A stretch of 64,000 bases of DNA, taken from positions 1,739,501-1,803,500 of the forward strand of contig NZ_CP030862.1 in the NCBI RefSeq assembly GCF_003325375.1, in the 5' to 3' direction. The notes below the pieces were generated by a model, which worked only from the letters and a program-made list of their open reading frames with translations, ran no database searches and was not told where the DNA came from. How positions within the stretch are numbered: the first letter of the stretch is position 1; each line of letters begins with the position of its first letter. This stretch comes from Streptomyces globosus (GTDB lineage: Bacteria; Actinomycetota; Actinomycetes; Streptomycetales; Streptomycetaceae). Below are positions 45,277 to 53,968 of this stretch, piece after piece. Both the position numbers and the translations under genes were made by a program.

Positions 45277-45327
45277 GCCGGTCAGGCCGGTCAGGCCGGT
45301 CGGGCCGGTCGGGCCGGTCAGGCCGGA
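45277..45327. repeat. tandem 9-mer array, 5.7 copies
   Basis: Five units of GCCGGTCAG/GCCGGTCGG plus a partial sixth, between the riboswitch and the binding protein gene. On the transcribed strand the units read CTGACCGGC or CCGACCGGC. They may fold, or be a replication-slippage tract. Confidence 0.85.
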
Positions 45328-45415
45328 GCACGGGCAGCACGGGGCCGCCTCCGCACGAACGCAGGCACACGGGTGCCACCGCCTCTCCCGGGGAAATCCG
45401 CCCCTTGCATCGAGG

Positions 45416-45583
45416 TGCGACGGCGTGAGTCTCCTGACTCGGGATCACAGCTTCTCCGGCCTTCCCACCCCGGACGGGGCGGTGGCCTGGGGCGGAGTCG
45501 CTCCCCCTACACAGTGGCGGTACCGTGCCGGAATCCCACCGGCTTCCTCGTTCCGCTGTCGCTTGACGGACGGAAGCATCGCA
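45416..45583 (-). ncRNA. cobalamin riboswitch
   Basis: On the minus strand the conserved core is present: GAAGCCGGTGGGATTCCGGC, then CACGGTACCGCCACTGT, and near the 3' end GAGTCAGGAGACTCACGCC, the actinobacterial version of the B12 box. TGCGA/TCGCA at the ends can close P1, giving 168 nt, the normal aptamer size. It ends about 255 nt before the ABC binding protein gene, so cobalamin should repress the import operon. The other part of the 45161-45837 gap holds the tandem repeat and the divergent XRE promoter region. Confidence 0.88.
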
Positions 45584-45837
45584 GACCGCCCGCCGCCCCG
45601 CCAGACCCGCCCCTGTGCGTTCAGCCACAGGGCACGGCAGTTCAGGACAGGGCGGGGCGCACGGCATCGAGCTCCGGCCGCCCCACCGGTCGGACCGTCG
45701 TGATCCAGTACAGGGGCCCGTACGGTGCGTCAGCGTACGGGCACATTCGGTGGACGGTACGGCGCGCCGGCCGCCACCCTGGGTGCTGTCGATCGCGGGG
45801 ATACGACCTGTACGTACGGACCTGGAGGTGGCCGCGG

Positions 45838-46710
45838 ATGACGACGCACGCCGAGGCGGGCGACAACGACGACCTGGTGGCGTCCTGCGAGACGGAACGG
45901 GAGCCCGGCCCCTCGGACAGTCTGCGGACCTTCGGAGCCGTCGTCCAGGCCCTGCGCGAGCACGCGGGCCTCAGCAGAGTGCAGTTCGGGGAACTGGTCC
46001 GCTTCTCCCGGCACACCGTGGAATCGGTGGAGCTGGGGCGGCGGATGCCGGACGAGTCGTTCGTCGACCGCGCCGAGGAAGCCACGGGAAACACGGGCGC
46101 GTTGAGGAAGGCCGCCCCGCACCTGAGCCGGGGCGACGCAGGGCTCGCCGCCTGGTTCCGGCAGTGGGCGCGGCTGGAGAAGACGGCGGTGAGCCTGTGC
46201 ACGTACGAGTGCCGGCTGGTGCCGGGTCTTCTGCAGTCGGAGGACTACGCGCGCGCCGTGTTCGAGGGAACCGTGCCGGTGGTGCCGGACGACCGGCTGG
46301 CGGACTTCATGGCCAGCCGGATGGAACGGCAGCGGATGCTGTGCGAACGGCCGACGACGCCGTTCAGCTTCATCGTCGAGGAGCACGTCCTCCGCCGCCG
46401 GTTCGGGAGCACGCAGCGGATGCGGGAGCTGTACGACCACGTCCTGAAGCTGAGCGCCCCGCGGAACGTGACGCTTCAGGTCGTGCCGTTGCAGGCCGGG
46501 TTGCACGCGTGCCTGGACGGGCCGCTGCGACTGCTGGAGACACCGAAGGGACAGAGGTTTGCGTACTCCGAGGGCCAGCAGAACGGCCGCCTGATTGCTG
46601 ACGGCAAAGAGGTGAGGCTGCTCCACCAGCGCTATGACACACTGCGCTCGCAGGCCCTGAACGCCAAGGACTCGCGGGGGCTGCTGGAGCGACTCCGAGG
46701 AGAGCTATGA
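45838..46710 (+). CDS. XRE-family regulator with DUF5753 domain
   Basis: A 290-residue protein. The helix-turn-helix lies at about residues 27-85 (FGAVVQALREHAGLSRVQF, then RFSRHTVESVELGRRMP). DUF5753 follows, with RLVPGLLQSEDYARAVF near 125 and NVTLQVVPLQAGLHACLDG near 210. ATG 45838 has GGAGGT eight bases upstream. It is coupled by ATGA to the DUF397 gene. This is the second such pair in the window; it is divergent from the cobalamin operon, but nothing ties it to that operon. Confidence 0.88.
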   Translation: MTTHAEAGDNDDLVASCETEREPGPSDSLRTFGAVVQALREHAGLSRVQFGELVRFSRHTVESVELGRRMPDESFVDRAEEATGNTGALRKAAPHLSRGDAGLAAWFRQWARLEKTAVSLCTYECRLVPGLLQSEDYARAVFEGTVPVVPDDRLADFMASRMERQRMLCERPTTPFSFIVEEHVLRRRFGSTQRMRELYDHVLKLSAPRNVTLQVVPLQAGLHACLDGPLRLLETPKGQRFAYSEGQQNGRLIADGKEVRLLHQRYDTLRSQALNAKDSRGLLERLRGEL

Positions 46711-46892
46711 GCACGACGGAACTGGCGTGGTTCAAGTCCAGCTACAGCGGCAGCCAGGGTGATGACTGTGTGGAGGTCGCAGTTGCCGCGCAGGCCGTCC
46801 ACGTACGCGACTCCAAGGACGCCACCCGCCCCGCCCTCGCGGTCGGCCGGGATGGCTGGGCGCGCTTCGTCGCGTTCGCGGCGGGGGCCTGA
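46707..46892 (+). CDS. DUF397 protein
   Basis: A 61-residue protein with the family pattern WFKSSYSGSQGDDCVEVAV, HVRDSKD and terminal GWARFVAF. ATG 46707 overlaps the XRE gene stop. It is the partner of the XRE regulator. Confidence 0.9.
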   Translation: MSTTELAWFKSSYSGSQGDDCVEVAVAAQAVHVRDSKDATRPALAVGRDGWARFVAFAAGA

Positions 46893-46899
46893 GCACCTT

Positions 46900-46938
46900 C
46901 GTCCCGGCGGTCGCGTGGGCACGTCCACCGCCGGGACG
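46900..46938. terminator. bidirectional terminator, DUF397 / EcsC gene
   Basis: CGTCCCGGCGGT (46900-46911) pairs perfectly with ACCGCCGGGACG (46927-46938) between convergent stops. Confidence 0.82.
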
Positions 46939-46944
46939 GCGAGG

Positions 46945-48087
46945 TCACTGAAGGTCGGGTCCCCCCGCCGTGACGATCTCGGCCAGCACACTGATCTCCT
47001 CGTCGGCGTCGTCCGGGGTGTCCGAGTCGGTGTCGGTGGTCCAGCCGGTCACCTCCTCGTCTGCCAGGTGCGGGTACTTCTCCAGGAGGAACCGCCGTCG
47101 ATAGGCCATCTCGGCGGCGTCGACGATCCCCTCCAGCGTCGTCCAGTTGAGCGTGCTTCCGACCGCCACCCCGACCAGCGGCACGGCCTTGCCGAGGCCC
47201 CTCTTCGTGAGGCGGAAACTGAAGGCCTTCGCGAACTGCTGGGACACCTTGGTGACGACCGAGTCGTTCAGGACCTTCCACGACTTGCCGCGGAACAGGG
47301 CCTGGGTAAGCCGCGAGATGTCGGCCATCGCGGCGTTCTTTGCAGTGGCCGAACTCGCCGTCCCCACGTTGACGACCGACATCACGAAGAGCTTCTCGGC
47401 AGGCTCCTCCGGGTCGTAGCCGTAGAACAGCGAGACCTGGCCCACCGCGCGGGAGGCGAGTCCGAGGACGGCCGCGGTGTCGGCGACGAAGGCGCCCGCG
47501 ATCGCACCACCCGACGGCGCCGCCGCGGCGCCGGCGGACGCGGCGACCGCGAGCTGCCCTCCAGAGATCACGAGACCCGTGGTCGCCCCGGACAGCGCTG
47601 CGGCCGCCGGAAAATACCAGCTCGCCGCCCGCCCGCGCACCGCGTCCACCTGCCGGAGGTCCAGGCGCCGCACGTCTCGCAACGACTCGACCTCGTGCCC
47701 GTGCTTCTGGTGGCGTGCCACAACTCTCTTGGGGGAAAGCCCGACCCGCGAGACCCGCCCCACGGTCTTCCGTATGGAGTTCACGGCCGCGCCGCCCCAG
47801 TCCGGCATGGCCTCGGCGGCCCCCCGCGCGCCGGCGCCGACTTTCCGAGCACCCTTGGCGACGAACTCCTGCCCGCGAGAAACGGCGGCTTGGGCGCGGG
47901 GGTGGTTCTCCAACTGCTTCGACGCGCGCCTGCCGAGTTCCGCGACGCCGTTGCCCACTGCCTCGCCGGCGTTGCGCACGGTTCGCGACAGCGGGCGGCC
48001 CTGGAACTCCTGGATGGCCCGCCAGGCCTCAAGCTCGTACTCCGACGGCAGCCTGTCCTGCTGCTCGGGGTCATGCGGTGTGCCCAT
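46945..48087 (-). CDS. EcsC-family protein
   Basis: 380 residues from ATG 48087. The N-terminal 150 residues are basic and amphipathic. The middle is Ala/Gly-rich and hydrophobic (AAAALSGATTGLVISGG and after). The C-terminal half matches EcsC (GYDPEEPAEKLFVMSVVNVG near 230, GLGKAVPLVGVAVGSTLNW near 315). EcsC proteins are membrane-associated and of unclear biochemical role; the name comes from the ecs ABC locus of Bacillus. It is a single gene with convergent and divergent neighbours. Confidence 0.75.
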   Translation of the reverse strand: MGTPHDPEQQDRLPSEYELEAWRAIQEFQGRPLSRTVRNAGEAVGNGVAELGRRASKQLENHPRAQAAVSRGQEFVAKGARKVGAGARGAAEAMPDWGGAAVNSIRKTVGRVSRVGLSPKRVVARHQKHGHEVESLRDVRRLDLRQVDAVRGRAASWYFPAAAALSGATTGLVISGGQLAVAASAGAAAAPSGGAIAGAFVADTAAVLGLASRAVGQVSLFYGYDPEEPAEKLFVMSVVNVGTASSATAKNAAMADISRLTQALFRGKSWKVLNDSVVTKVSQQFAKAFSFRLTKRGLGKAVPLVGVAVGSTLNWTTLEGIVDAAEMAYRRRFLLEKYPHLADEEVTGWTTDTDSDTPDDADEEISVLAEIVTAGGPDLQ

Positions 48088-48306
48088 GGTCCCGTGTACT
48101 CCTGTCTCGGGGAGGATGTGTGTCGTGACCACGGACAGGGGGATGCGCCGCGGCCTTGGCTGTCGTGAGTGGGGTGAGGTGGGTCACATGCTGTCACAGC
48201 AGCCTGGGCTTCGGTGTCTTGAGGCCGCAAAGCCCTGAAGGCCGCAGGCAGCCCAGTCGTGCTGCTCGTGCCTCGGGGCGTCACCGATCCGAGGGGAGCG
48301 CACATC

Positions 48307-49536
48307 GTGAAGCACCGCATCGTCGTCCTCGGCGCCGGCTACGCCGGGGCCCACGTCGCCGGAATGCTGGCCCGGCGGCTGTCCGCGGCGGACACCGAGC
48401 TGACCGTGGTCAACGCCGAACCGGACTTCGTCCAGCGGCTGCGGCTGCACCAGCTCGCGGCCGGCCAGGAGATCGCGGCTCCCGCGCTCTCCGAGGTCTT
48501 CGCGGGCACGGCGGTCCGGCTGCGGCAGGCCCGTGTCACCGCCGTCGAGCCGGAGCGCCGGGTCGTCGCCGTGGCCGGCCCCGACGGCGCCGCCGAACTC
48601 GGCTACGACACGCTCGTCTACGCCCTCGGCAGCCACGGGGCCCGCCACTGCGTCCCCGGTGCGGCCGAGCACGCCTTCGACGTCTCCGCCCGGCCCTCCG
48701 CACTGAGCCTGCGCGAGCGCCTGGACGGCCTGGCCCGGCAGGGCGCCGGCGGCAGGGTGCTCGTCGTCGGCGACGGGCTGACCGGCATCGAGACCGCCAC
48801 GGAGATCGCCGAGTCGCGGCCCGCCCTGTCCGTGACCCTGGTGGCCCGCGGCGAGCTCGGCGCCACGCTGTCCGCCGGAGCCCGCGAGCACCTGCGCCGG
48901 GCCTGTGACCGGCTGGGCGTCACCGTGCGGGAGCACACGGAGGTCGCGGCCGTCGAAGCGGCGCGCGTGCGGTGCGCCGACGGCGCGGTCCTGGAGTCCG
49001 ACGCGACCGTGTGGACGGCCGGGTTCGCGGTCAGTCCCCTCGCCGCCGCCGGCGGTCTCGACGTCACCGAGGACGGCCGGATCGTCGTCGACCGGACGAT
49101 GCGGTCGGTCTCGCACCCGGACGTCTACGCCGTCGGCGACTGCGCCTTCGCCACCGGCGACAACGGCCTGCCGCTGCCGATGTCCTGCGCCTCGGCCGGC
49201 TACACCGGCAGGCAGGCCGTGGAGGCGATCACGGCACGTCTGACCGGCCGCAGGGCGCCGAGGAACGTCAAGCTGAGCTACCTCGGCAACCACATCAGCC
49301 TCGGGCGCCGCGACGGCATCCTGCAGTTGGTCGACCACGAGGCCCGGCCGAAGCCGAAGTCCGTGGCCGGCCGGAAGGCCGCGCGCGTCAAGGAGGCCAT
49401 CGTGTCGATGTCCCTGTGGGGCACCTCCCACCCGACCTTCGGCGTGCCGCAGCGCAGGCACCGCCTGACCGGGGCGCCGCACGCGGCGTACCCGCCGAAG
49501 GCCGGGGGGACCGTCCGCCCCCGGGCGCACGGCTGA
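48307..49536 (+). CDS. FAD-dependent NAD(P) oxidoreductase (NDH-2-like)
   Basis: 409 residues. The FAD-binding GxGxxG is VLGAGYAGAHVAG at residues 6-18, the NAD(P)-binding VVGDGLTGIETA is near 155 and the FAD-closing DVYAVGDCAFA near 275. This is the type II NADH dehydrogenase/pyridine nucleotide-disulphide family without a redox disulphide. GTG 48307 follows GAGGGGAG. It is 12 nt upstream of an ECF41 sigma factor gene; ECF41 genes characteristically pair with oxidoreductases that they may control. Confidence 0.85.
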   Translation: MKHRIVVLGAGYAGAHVAGMLARRLSAADTELTVVNAEPDFVQRLRLHQLAAGQEIAAPALSEVFAGTAVRLRQARVTAVEPERRVVAVAGPDGAAELGYDTLVYALGSHGARHCVPGAAEHAFDVSARPSALSLRERLDGLARQGAGGRVLVVGDGLTGIETATEIAESRPALSVTLVARGELGATLSAGAREHLRRACDRLGVTVREHTEVAAVEAARVRCADGAVLESDATVWTAGFAVSPLAAAGGLDVTEDGRIVVDRTMRSVSHPDVYAVGDCAFATGDNGLPLPMSCASAGYTGRQAVEAITARLTGRRAPRNVKLSYLGNHISLGRRDGILQLVDHEARPKPKSVAGRKAARVKEAIVSMSLWGTSHPTFGVPQRRHRLTGAPHAAYPPKAGGTVRPRAHG

Positions 49537-49548
49537 GAGGACCGGGAG

Positions 49549-50445
49549 ATGACCGAGCACGGCACCGACCCGGCGACCCGGGCGTTCGTCGACCACCGCA
49601 ACCTGCTCTTCACCGTCGCCTACGAGATCCTCGGCTCCGCCGCCGACGCCGAGGACGTCCTCCAGGAGACGTGGCTGCGCTGGGTGCGGGTCGACCTGGG
49701 GCAGGTGGGCGACCGGCGGGCGTACCTCGTGCGGATCACGACCCGGCAGGCGCTCAACCGGCTGCGCGCCGTGAAGCGCCGCCGTGAGGCGTACGTCGGC
49801 CAGTGGCTCCCCGAGCCGCTGGCCACCGCCCCGGCCGTCGCCGAGGACGTCGAACTCGCCGAGAGCATGTCGATGGCGATGATGCTCGTCCTGGAGAGCC
49901 TCTCCCCGACCGAGCGCGCGGTCTTCGTCCTGCGCGAGGTCTTCGAGGTCGAGTACGCGGAGATCGCCGAGGCCGTCGGCAAGAGCCCCGACGCCGTACG
50001 CCAGATCGCGCACCGTGCCCGCCGGCACGTCGGCGCCCGCCGCCCCCGCAGGACGGCCTCCGCGCGGGAGACCAGGGCCGCCCTGGAGTCCTTCCGGCGC
50101 GCCGTCGAGACCGGCAACCCGCAGGACCTCCTCGACGTGCTCGCCCCCGACGTCGTCCTGCTCAGCGACGGCGGCGGTGTCAAGCGGGCCGCGCTGCGCC
50201 CGGTCGTCGGCGCCGAGAAGATCGTCCGCTACTGGCTCGGCGGCTCCGCCAAGGTCGAGGAGACGATCGCCTGGGAGCCCACGGAGGTCAACGGCAGCCC
50301 CGCGCTCGCCGTGTACCTGGGCGGCGCACTCGACGGCGTCATGGCCGTCCGCGTCGAGGACGCCCGCATCACCGGCCTCTACTTCGTCCGCAACCCGGAG
50401 AAGCTGACGCACCTCGTCTCGGGGACCCCGCTCACCCTCCGCTGA
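49549..50445 (+). CDS. sigJ: ECF41-family sigma factor with SnoaL-like C-terminus
   Basis: 298 residues. Sigma region 2 has AEDVLQETWLRW near residue 37 and region 4 has EVEYAEIAEAVGKSPDAVRQ near 135. A C-terminal SnoaL-like domain follows. Both ECF41 signatures are present: WLPEP in the linker (near residue 85), and DGGG near 205 with NPEKL near 285 at the end. In studied members the SnoaL domain modulates sigma activity without a separate anti-sigma. It forms an operon with the FAD oxidoreductase. Confidence 0.88.
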   Translation: MTEHGTDPATRAFVDHRNLLFTVAYEILGSAADAEDVLQETWLRWVRVDLGQVGDRRAYLVRITTRQALNRLRAVKRRREAYVGQWLPEPLATAPAVAEDVELAESMSMAMMLVLESLSPTERAVFVLREVFEVEYAEIAEAVGKSPDAVRQIAHRARRHVGARRPRRTASARETRAALESFRRAVETGNPQDLLDVLAPDVVLLSDGGGVKRAALRPVVGAEKIVRYWLGGSAKVEETIAWEPTEVNGSPALAVYLGGALDGVMAVRVEDARITGLYFVRNPEKLTHLVSGTPLTLR

Positions 50446-50595
50446 CACCGCCGGCCCGCCCCCGTCCGGACCGCCCGCCGCATCCCTGCGGCCGGCCAGG
50501 GGCGGGCTCCCCCGCTGCCGCCGTCCCGTCCCTTTTCGGCCGGTACGCACGACTCGTCTCGGCTCGGTGTCCCGCTGGCCCCGAGGCTCAGCGGG

Positions 50596-51249
50596 TCAGC
50601 GGACGATCTTGAACCCGAACAGCGGGGTGCCCAGCGCCGTCGCGGTGTCGATCCACATCCGCAGCATCATCTCGGTGGCGCGGGCGGTCCGGATCCCGCC
50701 GAGGTCGAGTACGTCCTTCCAGCCGAGGGAGCGGAGCAGGCCGCCCACCAGGGTCTTGGCGTCGGGGTCGTCACCGCTGACGAACACGGTGTGGTCGCCG
50801 TCGCCGATCGCTCCGGGGGCCGCCATGGCGGCTGCGGCCAGAGTGTTGAGCGTCTTGACGACCCGGGCCTGCGGCAGCGCCCGCTGCAGGCGCTCGCCGA
50901 GGCTGTCGGTGTCCACGGGGTCCAGGGCCGCGTCCGGGACGGACCAGTCGAGCGGGCTCGACACGTCCATGACCACGCGGCCGGCCAGGGCCGGGGCGAG
51001 CGGGGTGAGCGCCGCGACGCAGGAGGGCCCGTCGATCGCGTTCACGACCAGGTCGGCCCCGGGCACCGCGTCCGCGAAGGTGCGCAGCTTCAACGCGGGC
51101 AGCCGGGCGGCCACGCGGGCGTACGCCGCGTTCTGCTCCAGGGTGGCGCCGGGCGAGCGGGTCCCCACCACCACCTCATGGCCGCGCGCCAGGAGGGCGG
51201 GGGCGAGGACGTGGCAGACCTCGCCCGTCCCCAACAGGGCTATTCTCAT
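50596..51249 (-). CDS. NAD(P)-binding reductase, F420-NADP oxidoreductase-like
   Basis: 217 residues from ATG 51249. The N-terminal Rossmann motif is RIALLGTGEVCHVLAPAL; GTRSP after the second strand suggests NADP. The rest resembles the Fno/COG2085 family: VVKTLNTLAAAAM near 130 and DALVGG-like and DLGGIRTARATEMM segments near the end. Members reduce F420 with NADPH or act as small imino/ketoreductases. If an F420 reductase, it could feed the LLM enzyme of the RiPP cluster, but it is not linked by operon. Confidence 0.75.
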   Translation of the reverse strand: MRIALLGTGEVCHVLAPALLARGHEVVVGTRSPGATLEQNAAYARVAARLPALKLRTFADAVPGADLVVNAIDGPSCVAALTPLAPALAGRVVMDVSSPLDWSVPDAALDPVDTDSLGERLQRALPQARVVKTLNTLAAAAMAAPGAIGDGDHTVFVSGDDPDAKTLVGGLLRSLGWKDVLDLGGIRTARATEMMLRMWIDTATALGTPLFGFKIVR

Positions 51250-51318
51250 GGGTGTTTCCTCCGGAGGGGCAGGGTGGGCGCGGCCGCGCATACCGGTCTT
51301 CCGGGCGGCGGTTGCGGC

Positions 51319-51768
51319 TCAGACCGGGAGGCCCGTCGGCCCCTTGATCCGCTTCATGATGATCTGCGAGTTGACCTCCGTGACCCCGGAGAGCGCGGTC
51401 AGCTTCTCGATCCACAGGCGCTCGTACGCGCGCAGGTCCACCACCGCGATCCGCAGCAGGCAGCCGGGGCTGCCGAAGAGGCGGTACGCCTCGATGACGT
51501 CCGGGATGTCCTGCAGGGCCGCCTCGAATGCCTCGACGGCCTCCCGGTCGCGGCGCACCTCCACCGATACGAGCACCTCGAAGCCGCGCCCCACCGCCTC
51601 CGGGTCGATCACCGCCCGGTAGCCGCGGATCACGCCGTCCTGCTCCAGCTGCCGGACGCGCCGCATGCAGGGGGACGGGGTCAGGCCCACCCGCTGGGCG
51701 AGCTCCTGGTTGCTGAGCCGACCGTCGGCCTGGAGCTCGCGCAAGATTTCACGATCGATGGCGTCCAT
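51319..51768 (-). CDS. Lrp/AsnC-family regulator
   Basis: 149 residues: wHTH at 1-60 (MDAIDREILRELQADGRLSN, then CMRRVRQLEQDGVIRGY) and an RAM ligand-binding domain after. It is divergent from an asparaginase gene, with about 140 bp between starts, so it probably controls that gene in response to an amino acid. Confidence 0.9.
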   Translation of the reverse strand: MDAIDREILRELQADGRLSNQELAQRVGLTPSPCMRRVRQLEQDGVIRGYRAVIDPEAVGRGFEVLVSVEVRRDREAVEAFEAALQDIPDVIEAYRLFGSPGCLLRIAVVDLRAYERLWIEKLTALSGVTEVNSQIIMKRIKGPTGLPV

Positions 51769-51813
51769 GGAGCAATAATCCACCACGGATGCGCGTCCCG
51801 CAGGGCGGCAGCG

Positions 51814-51826
51814 GCAATCGCATTGC
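51814..51826. promoter_or_regulatory. palindrome between asnC-type gene and asparaginase gene
   Basis: GCAAT-CGC-ATTGC, a perfect inverted repeat in the divergent gap, with a further CATTGC at 51843-51848. A likely Lrp/AsnC binding site. Confidence 0.5.
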
Positions 51827-51910
51827 GTAACGAAACGCCTATCATTGCCCGCAGTGCTGTGTCTCAGCACATCAGTACGAGTTATCACCCGCACGCGGGA
51901 AAGGGTGGCC

Positions 51911-52912
51911 ATGGGGCGGATCGTCGTCATCAGCACCGGCGGCACGATAGCCAGCCGCTGGCAGGGCTCCGGCTTCGCCGCCGACGCCGACGGGCGCGAG
52001 GTCATGGCCACGGCGCCGCTCCCCGAGGGGGTCACCGTCGAGGTCATCGACCTCTTCAGCGTCAACAGCCCCCGGCTGACCACCGCCCACCAGCTGACCC
52101 TGCTGCACACCGTGCACGAGGTCCTCGCCGACCCCGGCGTCGACGGCATCGTCGTCACCCACGGCACCGACACCCTCGAGGAGTCGGCCTTCCTCGTCGA
52201 CCTCCACCACCACGACCCGCGCAGCGTCGTCTTCACCGGCTCGCAGCTGCCGATGGGGACCGCCGAGGGCGACGGGCCGGGCAACCTGTACGACGCTCTC
52301 CTCGTCGCCGCCACCACCCGCGAGCTCGGCGTCCTCATCAGCTTCGCCGGGCGGGTGCACGCAGCCCGCGGCACCGTCAAGACGCAGGCCGTCGCCCTGG
52401 ACGCCTTCGCCGACCCCTCCCGGGAGCTCCTCGGCAAGACCGGCTTCGGCAAGGTCACCGTCCTGCGCCGGCCCCAGCGGCCCGAGCCGCTGCCGCTGCC
52501 CGCCATGCCGGAGCGGCCGCCGCGGGTCGACATCGTCATGCACCACGCTGACGGCGACCCCCTGCTGTTCGAGGCCGCGATGGCCGCCGGGGCGCGGGGC
52601 ATCGTCCTCATCGGCACCGGCGCCGGCAACGCGACCCCCGAGATCGTCGACGCCGTACGGGCGGCGGTCGCGCAGGGGGTGCTCGTCGCCCTCACGACCC
52701 GGGTCGCCGCCGGGCCCGTCACCGAGATCTACACCCACGGAGGGGCCGTCGACCTGGTCGCCGCCGGAGCCGTGCCCACCGGTACGCTGCGCGCCGGGCA
52801 GGCCCGCATCGCGGTCCTCTCCGCGCTTCTCGCCTCCACCGACCCCGAGGCGCAGGCCCGCACCCTCCGCGAAACGGCCTGCCCGACGGGGCCGGTCCTC
52901 CTCAGCGCGTAA
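51911..52912 (+). CDS. ansA: L-asparaginase
   Basis: 333 residues. The first catalytic Thr lies in ISTGGTIAS at residues 7-15 and the second motif is VTHGTDTLEES near 80, both diagnostic. The family hydrolyses L-asparagine to aspartate and ammonia. There is no signal peptide, so it is probably cytosolic. ATG 51911 follows AAAGGG; GTG 51905 is possible. It is divergent from the Lrp/AsnC gene. Confidence 0.92.
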   Translation: MGRIVVISTGGTIASRWQGSGFAADADGREVMATAPLPEGVTVEVIDLFSVNSPRLTTAHQLTLLHTVHEVLADPGVDGIVVTHGTDTLEESAFLVDLHHHDPRSVVFTGSQLPMGTAEGDGPGNLYDALLVAATTRELGVLISFAGRVHAARGTVKTQAVALDAFADPSRELLGKTGFGKVTVLRRPQRPEPLPLPAMPERPPRVDIVMHHADGDPLLFEAAMAAGARGIVLIGTGAGNATPEIVDAVRAAVAQGVLVALTTRVAAGPVTEIYTHGGAVDLVAAGAVPTGTLRAGQARIAVLSALLASTDPEAQARTLRETACPTGPVLLSA

Positions 52913-53489
52913 CGCGGCGCCGCGCGTTCGGCTCCCCGGACTGCGCGGCATGCCCCTTGCGCATCGCGTGAGCCCGCGCCGTCGGGCCGGCGGTCACGTG
53001 TGAGGGCCGTCCCCCATGCCCTTCCGGCCGGCACCCGCCAGGCCGGCAGCCGCGCTGCCCGGGCCTGCGTGCCCTGCCGCTCGGCGGTGCTCCGTCCGCG
53101 CGTGCTTCACGCCGGCGCGCAGCGGGTCCTCGTCGACGACGCTCCGAGAAGGGTGCCGTTCGTTGGCTTGAGACGGCCGGATCCGTCCCTTCGGTCCCCT
53201 CGGGTCTCACCCGCACAACGGTGCAGGCGCGTGGTTGCGAGGGCAAATTGTGCGGCTGGCATCCGATAGCGGTGAGGGCGTATGGCGCGTGGTGGGTGTC
53301 GGCGCGCGTGGCGCAGAAGGAGTCGGTGTTCTGTGGAGGTTTCCAGGGCGCGCCTTTTGATCGCAGGTCAGCGATCCCTTCGGAGGGCAAATCCCGCCTC
53401 CCTGGCATGTTTCAATCGTCAACTTTGCTGATTTTGCTGGTTTGTTACCTGCACCTACAATCGCCGTCACGACAGTCGATCGGGGGAGT
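52913..53489. other. intergenic region with promoter of the RiPP regulator
   Basis: 577 bp without a supported gene. Most of it shows nothing recognisable. The last 100 bp are distinctly AT-richer and contain TTGCTG (53434-53439), a 16-bp spacer and TACAAT (53456-53461), a good housekeeping-type promoter for the LuxR gene. Short open frames here have no codon bias. Confidence 0.6.
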
Positions 53490-53909
53490 GTGACTGATTT
53501 GCGCACAGAAATATCCCGTCAGGGGTTGCTCGCCGTGCGGGACTTTGACCAGGTTCCGGCGCAGCGGGTCGGGCCCGGCGGGCACGATGGCGGCGCGTGC
53601 CAGTGCGCCATGCTCGGCGGTGCCGTGCACGATCCGCGGGGGATCGGGACGCTGACCGAACGGGAGCGGCAGGTGCTCGCGCTGCTCGGGCAGGGTCTGG
53701 CCAACCGGGTCATCGCCCGGCGGCTCGGCATCGTCGAGCGGACCGCCAAGGCACACGTCGCGAGCATCGTGGAGAAGCTCGGGGTCAGCTCCCGGCTGGA
53801 GGCCGCGCTGATGGCACACCTGCACCATGAGCTGCTGTGTCCGCGGGAAACTGTCCCAACGGACACCTCCCCAAGGGCCAATGGCCGGCACCTGCAACGG
53901 GGTTGTTGA
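53490..53909 (+). CDS. LuxR-type stand-alone HTH regulator of RiPP cluster
   Basis: 139 residues from GTG 53490, about 22 nt after the predicted transcription start. The GGGGGAG just before it is too close for GTG 53490 but suits TTG 53499; GTG 53535 with AGGGG nine bases upstream is another candidate. The C-terminal half is a LuxR/GerE domain (LTERERQVLALLGQGLANRV, IARRLGIVERTAKAHV). There is no receiver domain. It lies 59 nt upstream of the precursor gene with a CGTCCGCC/GGCGGACG inverted repeat (53918-53942) between, and probably activates the cluster. Confidence 0.75.
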   Translation: MTDLRTEISRQGLLAVRDFDQVPAQRVGPGGHDGGACQCAMLGGAVHDPRGIGTLTERERQVLALLGQGLANRVIARRLGIVERTAKAHVASIVEKLGVSSRLEAALMAHLHHELLCPRETVPTDTSPRANGRHLQRGC

Positions 53910-53968
53910 CTGGACAGCGTCCGCCGGAACAAGGGGCGGACGTTCCCGTCGAACATCCGGAGAGTGCA

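Noticed and set aside
45277..45327. Short repeats as a CRISPR array
   Set aside because: Units are 9 bases and directly adjacent, without spacers, and no cas gene is near.
50596..51249. Reductase gene as part of the RiPP cluster
   Set aside because: More than 2 kb away, opposite strand and separated by the asparaginase unit.
53221..53493. 90-codon open frame before the LuxR gene
   Set aside because: No codon bias, no ribosome-binding site, and it runs through the predicted promoter.
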